From contig CAYUQT010000032.1 in the NCBI GenBank assembly GCA_964446835.1, positions 1-64,000 of the forward strand: a stretch of DNA of 64,000 nucleotides, given 5' to 3'. The stretch is from CAYUQT01 sp964446835. GTDB lineage: Bacteria > Planctomycetota > Phycisphaerae > UBA1845 > JAFGLZ01. Under the pieces are notes generated by a model. The model was given only the letters and a program-made list of their open reading frames with translations, did no database searches and had not been told where the DNA came from. Within the stretch, counting starts at the first letter, position 1. Every line of letters starts with the position of its first letter. Shown piece after piece: positions 59,984 through 64,000 of the stretch. Position numbers and translations under genes: made by a program.

Positions 59984-61234
59984 ATGACTCAATCGCCTCG
60001 AAACCTCGATTCATCCGGGCTGCCCGGCCAAGACGGCCCCCGGTTGCCTGAGCCATTGGCGCGTATCCTCTGCGAAGCCGTCGATCAGGGCGCGACCGAC
60101 ATCCATCTGGACACCTGGGGCAATCGCGCCGCCGTGCGATACCGAGTCGACGGCGTAGCGCGGGAATTAGAACCACTCGACCTGGACCAGACGCGGCGCC
60201 TGATGAACCAAGTCAAGGTTGCGGCGAGCCTCGACCTTCAGGCCACGCTCAGACCGCTGGAGGGCCAGTTCCGCTGGACGGACGGTCAGCGGGTGCGCGA
60301 TGTTCGGGTCACGATCATTCCCGAAGCGCCGCGCAACGAGGCCGCTCACCTGCGGTTGCTCACCAGGCCGGAAGATGGGCGGCACATGGAGCAACTGGGC
60401 ATGCGCCTGGAGCAACTGGCAACCGTGCGTCGCGTGATGCAGTGGCCGCACGGGTTGGTGCTGGTTGCGGGCCCGACGGGCGCGGGCAAGACGACCACGC
60501 TTTACGCGTTGACCGAGCTGGAGGACCTGCGCCATCTCATTGCCGCTTCGATTGAGGATCCGATCGAGTTCGACTTGCCGTACGTGCGGCAGTTGGAGAT
60601 CGATGAGAAACGCGGTATCACGATGAAGGACGGACTGCGGACCCTGCTGCGGATGGATGCCGACCTGCTCATGGTTGGTGAGATCCGCGACGCCGAATCG
60701 GCCATCGTCGCCGCGCAAGCGGCCTTGGCCGGCCGGCTGGTACTTGCCACGATCCACGCCCGCGACGCGGCCAGCACCATTTCGGCCATGCGCCACCTGG
60801 GCGTTCCGCCGTATGTGTTGGCGTCCTCGATTCGCATGGTGCTTGCCCAGACGCTGGTGAGAAAGCTGTGCGACAAATGCGGGGAGGCACACACGGTCCA
60901 CGATGCGGAACGAAAACTGTTCGAGCATGCCAGGCTCCCGGTGCCTGATACGGTGCGCGTGGCGAAAGGCTGTTCACTTTGCGGCCAGACCGGGTTCAAA
61001 GGCCGCACGGGGGTATTTCAGGTCGCCGTCTTTGACGAGTCGCACGGTGCGTGGTTGGCCGATGGTCCGCCCGAACACGAGGTGCGGGAGCGGCTGGTCC
61101 AGGAAGGTACTCAGTCGCTGTACAGCGAAGTTCTGCGGCGGGCTGCCGATGGGACGATCTCGCTGAGCGAGGCGGTACGCGTAGTCGGCGTGCCCGGAAA
61201 TGATCCCGGGCCCGCAATCGAGCAGCACGTGTGA
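59984..61234 (+). CDS. GspE/PilB-type secretion ATPase, stand-alone
   Basis: 416 aa from ATG 59984, AGGAG upstream. The N domain (DQGATDIHLDTWGNRAAVRY) and ATPase domain are typical: Walker A GPTGAGKTTTLYAL, Asp box IEDPIEFDLPY, Walker B LLMVGEIRDAESA, His box LATIHARDA, and a tetracysteine zinc motif CDKCG...GCSLCGQTGFKG. Family members drive type II secretion or type IV pilus assembly. It lacks the usual N1 domain (short N terminus) and no other secretion or pilus genes are adjacent, so its partner is elsewhere. The Tpx start lies 137 bp downstream. Confidence 0.85.
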   Translation: MTQSPRNLDSSGLPGQDGPRLPEPLARILCEAVDQGATDIHLDTWGNRAAVRYRVDGVARELEPLDLDQTRRLMNQVKVAASLDLQATLRPLEGQFRWTDGQRVRDVRVTIIPEAPRNEAAHLRLLTRPEDGRHMEQLGMRLEQLATVRRVMQWPHGLVLVAGPTGAGKTTTLYALTELEDLRHLIAASIEDPIEFDLPYVRQLEIDEKRGITMKDGLRTLLRMDADLLMVGEIRDAESAIVAAQAALAGRLVLATIHARDAASTISAMRHLGVPPYVLASSIRMVLAQTLVRKLCDKCGEAHTVHDAERKLFEHARLPVPDTVRVAKGCSLCGQTGFKGRTGVFQVAVFDESHGAWLADGPPEHEVRERLVQEGTQSLYSEVLRRAADGTISLSEAVRVVGVPGNDPGPAIEQHV

Positions 61235-61371
61235 CCAAGCCACGACGCGTGGCTGCAATCTCGTGTTGCGAAAGAGCAGATGAGAGCGTACTCAACCGTA
61301 TCTGTCCGTGGATTGACCAGCATACCGCCGGCTGTGGCGGGCCGGATGACGCCGGACAAGGGAGAATGGCA

Positions 61372-61887
61372 ATGACCGAACGAAGCGGCGAGATCACGTT
61401 CCAAGGCAAGCCTTTGACGCTCATCGGACCGGTGCTCAAGGTGGGCAGCGAGGCCCCGCACTTCACGCTGACGGCCAATGACCTGTCGGACCTGCGGTGT
61501 GATGCGTACCACGGCAAGATCCTGTTACTCAGCGTGGTCCCGAGCCTGGACACGCCGGTGTGCGCCACGCAGACAAGGACGTTCAACCAGAAAGCCACGC
61601 AACTGGCCAAGGATGTGACCGTGCTAACGGTCAGCATGGACTTGCCGTTTGCGCAGAAGCGGTTCTGCGGCACGGAAGGAATCGAGCGTGTCATCACGGC
61701 GAGCGACTATAAATATCGTACCTTCGGCCAGGCGTTCGGCGTGCTGATCAAGGAGCTGGGCCTGCTGGCGCGAGCCGTATTCGTGCTCGACCGCAAGGGC
61801 AAGGTGGTCCATACGGAATACGTTCCGGAGATTACCAAGGAGCCGAACTACGACGCCGCGCTGTCTGCCGTCAAGGCAATCATGTAA
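61372..61887 (+). CDS. tpx: thiol peroxidase (Tpx, atypical 2-Cys peroxiredoxin)
   Basis: 171 aa. Peroxidatic C64 in SLDTPVCATQT and resolving C99 in QKRFCGTEGIERV are at the spacing of Tpx; the N terminus ITFQGKPLTLIGPVLKVGS is typical. It reduces lipid and hydrogen peroxide using thioredoxin. ATG 61372 is preferred to 61366 because GGGAG is then at proper distance. In E. coli the equivalent cysteines are near 61 and 95. Confidence 0.9.
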   Translation: MTERSGEITFQGKPLTLIGPVLKVGSEAPHFTLTANDLSDLRCDAYHGKILLLSVVPSLDTPVCATQTRTFNQKATQLAKDVTVLTVSMDLPFAQKRFCGTEGIERVITASDYKYRTFGQAFGVLIKELGLLARAVFVLDRKGKVVHTEYVPEITKEPNYDAALSAVKAIM

Positions 61888-61963
61888 TCCCGGATGGCCA
61901 GACTGAGCCGGCGATCGGCGGGGATATCAGTCGAACCGTCGGTTGCGTACCGCTATCATTCCT

Positions 61964-63115
61964 TTACGACCTGCGTTCTTTGCGGATATCGGCTTCCACC
62001 TTCCGCCAATAGATGACCTCCTCGATCCGTTTGGCATTCTCACGGCATCCCTGTGCTCGATCCTTCTCACCGCGGCGTTCATGAACCTCGGCAAGGGATA
62101 ACCAAGCCGGGATGAAGAAGTCATTCGCCCTCACACAATGCTCAAACCGCTGCTGTGCCTGCTCCAGGAATCCATGCTCCAGCAGATCAACACCCCGCGC
62201 ATAGCTTGTGGCTACATCTGTCAGGTCTTCTTCCAACTTGAGGCGGATCGCGTCCTCGCCCTTGAGCATGACCACGGAACAGGGCGACCGCCGCGCCACA
62301 TCGGCGGCAACGCTGCCCAGTAGAATTCGAGCGAGTCCGCTCTCCCCCGTGGTTCCCATCACGATCAGGTCCGCATTGACCTCCTGACAGGTGGCGAGGA
62401 TCTCGTCGCCGGCCTGGCCCTTACGAACCAATCGCTGCCAGTCCAGGCCGGTGAAATCAAACTGGCTGATCAGTTCACTGAACCTGCGAACTTGCGCCTC
62501 ATCCTGTGCCGATTCTGTCGCTGAATCGCCCTGAAACAATCGTGAGAATGTCGAAGGCGGCTCGGTCACGTGCAGCACGCCCAATCGAGCCTGCAGCCTG
62601 CGGGCCAGATGAATCGCGTTCTTGAGCGCCCGACGGGATGCGCTGGACGCATCCACCGGACACAGGATCGACTGTCCCGAAAAGGGTCTGTCGTTGCGGG
62701 CGATCCAGACGGGCTTGCTCGCCTTGCGGCAGAGCCGCTCCGCCGTCGTCCCGATCTGCGGTCCGTGCTCGCGATCCGCAGAAGCATCGTGGGAACCCAC
62801 CAGGATCGCATTGACATCCAGCTCTTCAGCGACGCCGATGATCTGGTCGAAGGGGATGCCCTCGGCAGTAATCGGATCGCGCACTGTTCGTCCGGCCTTC
62901 ACGAGCAGATCCTTGAAGCGGGCCAGCCGCTGAATCGCGCCCTCACGAGCCATTGCCAGGACGGAATCAGCAAGGTCGTCTCCGACCTTCGGCAATACGT
63001 GCAACAGAATCAACTCAGAGCTGAACGCCTTTCCCAACCGATCGGCCGTCTCCAGCACATGTTCGGACGCGGTGTCGAAGTCAACGGCAATCAGCACTCG
63101 TTCCAGTAGTCTCAT
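61964..63115 (-). CDS. tandem universal stress protein with C-terminal helical tail
   Basis: 383 aa. First Usp domain residues 1-145 (LERVLIAVDFDTASEHVLE, VNAILVGSHD), second about 150-290 (ILCPVDASSASRRALKNAI, DLIVMGTTGESGLARILLGS with the ATP-binding G-x2-G-x9-G-S pattern). The final 85 residues look like a TPR-type pair of helices (GFLEQAQQRFEHCVRANDFF). Tandem Usp proteins accumulate under stress or hypoxia and often bind ATP. It converges with tpx. Confidence 0.85.
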   Translation of the reverse strand: MRLLERVLIAVDFDTASEHVLETADRLGKAFSSELILLHVLPKVGDDLADSVLAMAREGAIQRLARFKDLLVKAGRTVRDPITAEGIPFDQIIGVAEELDVNAILVGSHDASADREHGPQIGTTAERLCRKASKPVWIARNDRPFSGQSILCPVDASSASRRALKNAIHLARRLQARLGVLHVTEPPSTFSRLFQGDSATESAQDEAQVRRFSELISQFDFTGLDWQRLVRKGQAGDEILATCQEVNADLIVMGTTGESGLARILLGSVAADVARRSPCSVVMLKGEDAIRLKLEEDLTDVATSYARGVDLLEHGFLEQAQQRFEHCVRANDFFIPAWLSLAEVHERRGEKDRAQGCRENAKRIEEVIYWRKVEADIRKERRS

Positions 63116-63317
63116 GACATGCTCCCAATAGCTACCACGTCAATTCCCGCAAACTCGAATGATTGGTACGCGGCCCGCCCAACGTTGACTATCATACGGT
63201 CTTTTCCGGCCCGTCGTCCATGTGGCCAAGCGTCAACATTGACTGGCCCAATCGACGCCTGGAAATGGGAAGTTATCTGGAGGATCGGCCGGCTACAGTC
63301 TGCCTCGGCTCGCCAGA

Positions 63318-63911
63318 TCACCTCTCTGAGAGCGCCTTCTCCACGGCGTCGATCACCTCCTTGCTGTCCGGCGCCGTTCGGGTTCCGAACCGGTTGATGA
63401 TCTTGCCGTCCCGATCGATCAGGAATTTGTTGAAGTTCCAACTGATCTCGCCGGAGAACTGTGGGTTGCTCTCCTTATCGGTCAGGTAGCGGTAGAGGGG
63501 GTGCTTGTCAGAACCCTTCACGGAGATCTTCGAGAACATCGGGAACGTCACGTTGTACTTCAGGGAACAGAACGACTTGATTTCCTGATCGGTCCCCGGC
63601 TCCTGGCCCAGGAAATTGTTGGCCGGAAAACCGAGGATGACGAACCCCTTGTCCTTGTACTTCAGGTACAGCTTCTCAAGGCCTTCGTATTGCGGCGTGT
63701 AACCGCAGCGGCTGGCGACGTTCACGATCATCACGACCTTGCCCTTGTATGTGGAAAGGCTGACATCCTGGCCGTCGATGTTCTTCATCGTGAACTCATA
63801 GACGTCCTTCATCGCCGTACTCCTCGTTGTGGGGACCGCGTGACGGTCCTTTTCAACGCAACCACAAGCCAAACCCGCAGCCAGCATCACACAGCCGATT
63901 ATTCGGTTCAT
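63318..63911 (-). CDS. glutathione peroxidase-like thiol peroxidase, exported form
   Basis: 197 aa. Conserved residues of the Gpx family: C69 in VNVASRCGYTPQY (Cys, not selenocysteine), GFPANNFLGQEPG with Gln, and WNFNKFLIDRDG with Trp and Asn. It reduces hydroperoxides, likely with thioredoxin. The ATG at 63911 overlaps the stop of the upstream gene (ATGA) and opens a signal or lipoprotein-like N terminus (CVMLAAGLACGC). An internal ATG at 63812 has a strong GAGGAG and would give a cytosolic protein beginning MKDVYEF. Both forms are possible. The 200 bp downstream to the Usp gene hold nothing recognised. Confidence 0.85.
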   Translation of the reverse strand: MNRIIGCVMLAAGLACGCVEKDRHAVPTTRSTAMKDVYEFTMKNIDGQDVSLSTYKGKVVMIVNVASRCGYTPQYEGLEKLYLKYKDKGFVILGFPANNFLGQEPGTDQEIKSFCSLKYNVTFPMFSKISVKGSDKHPLYRYLTDKESNPQFSGEISWNFNKFLIDRDGKIINRFGTRTAPDSKEVIDAVEKALSER

Positions 63912-64000
63912 TGTGTATCATCCTTGGGAAACCACGGCACGAACGCGCTGGTCGTCTGCTGATACCGCCGATACTCATCGCCACGGCTGGCCAGCGCGTG
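63908..64000 (-). CDS. DUF1295-like membrane protein, C-terminal end only
   Basis: The frame enters from the right edge and ends at TGA 63908-63910, overlapping the Gpx ATG. The last 30 codons read GDEYRRYQQTTSAFVPWFPK, the typical C terminus of DUF1295 (steroid 5-alpha-reductase-like) membrane proteins. Only the tail is in the window. The ATGA overlap suggests an operon with the peroxidase. Confidence 0.6.
   Translation of the reverse strand, partial: HALASRGDEYRRYQQTTSAFVPWFPKDDTQ

Overview
The window looks like a chromosomal segment of a member of the Planctomycetota, or a close PVC relative, probably Phycisphaerae-like. This is inferred from gene content: several formylglycine sulfatases, DUF4838, GxGYxYP-type and DUF4038-type secreted proteins, an FAD_oxidored secreted protein, a RAYT flanked by GGGGTCAGGCTTACTT-type ends, and high GC by eye. 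No rRNA, complete tRNA or CRISPR array was found.

Layout. (1) 0.28-18.4 kb is a KamA-like radical SAM gene followed by a secreted carbohydrate-degradation region: three sulfatases (one split by an in-frame TAG), DUF4838, GxGYxYP-like and DUF4038/apiosidase-like proteins, a truncated glycosidase, a LamG protein and an FAD-dependent oxidoreductase. Much of it is one minus-strand operon (18404 to 10673). (2) 18.5-20.3 kb holds a PPOX-family protein and a Nei/MutM-like protein without the N-terminal proline. (3) 20.86-27.18 kb is a tightly overlapping seven-gene operon joining selenium activation (YedF, NifS-like, DUF3343-SelD fusion) to a SenB-like glycosyltransferase, a YdjC deacetylase, an ATP-grasp ligase and a methyltransferase. 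This is the best candidate for an undescribed pathway, possibly a selenosugar-derived small selenol. (4) 27.2-30 kb carries an SDR-DUF2867-TspO fusion and a RAYT transposase between 19-bp perfect inverted repeats.

(5) 30.1-45.6 kb holds five consecutive minus-strand genes for large secreted proteins. Their catalytic regions are unrelated (GH-like, propeller-like, serine hydrolase plus GH-like, alpha/beta hydrolase, C45-like Ntn hydrolase), but they share one C-terminal cassette: an InlB-like repeat, a K-C-[GA]-[SD] box, a hydrophobic helix and a basic tail. It looks like a family-specific sorting signal. (6) 45.9-50.5 kb encodes a small Cys-rich protein, a CIA30-fasciclin protein, lipoproteins and a bacterial homologue of plant violaxanthin de-epoxidase. 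(7) 50.9-63.9 kb starts with an IS4 remnant and continues with a stress set: CBS protein, pyruvate-kinase-like protein, Rip3-like site-2 protease with CBS domains, P-type ATPase, PsiE, S30AE fragment, GspE-like ATPase, Tpx, tandem Usp and glutathione peroxidase. Its content recalls the mycobacterial dormancy (DosR) regulon.

A dispersed repeat of about 120 bp (clear copies near 1.43, 5.72, 10.57 and 20.44 kb) lies at gene ends. At 10.67-10.69 kb it coincides with truncation of a glycosidase gene and supplies its stop codon. All functional calls come from reading motifs by eye; no database search was run.
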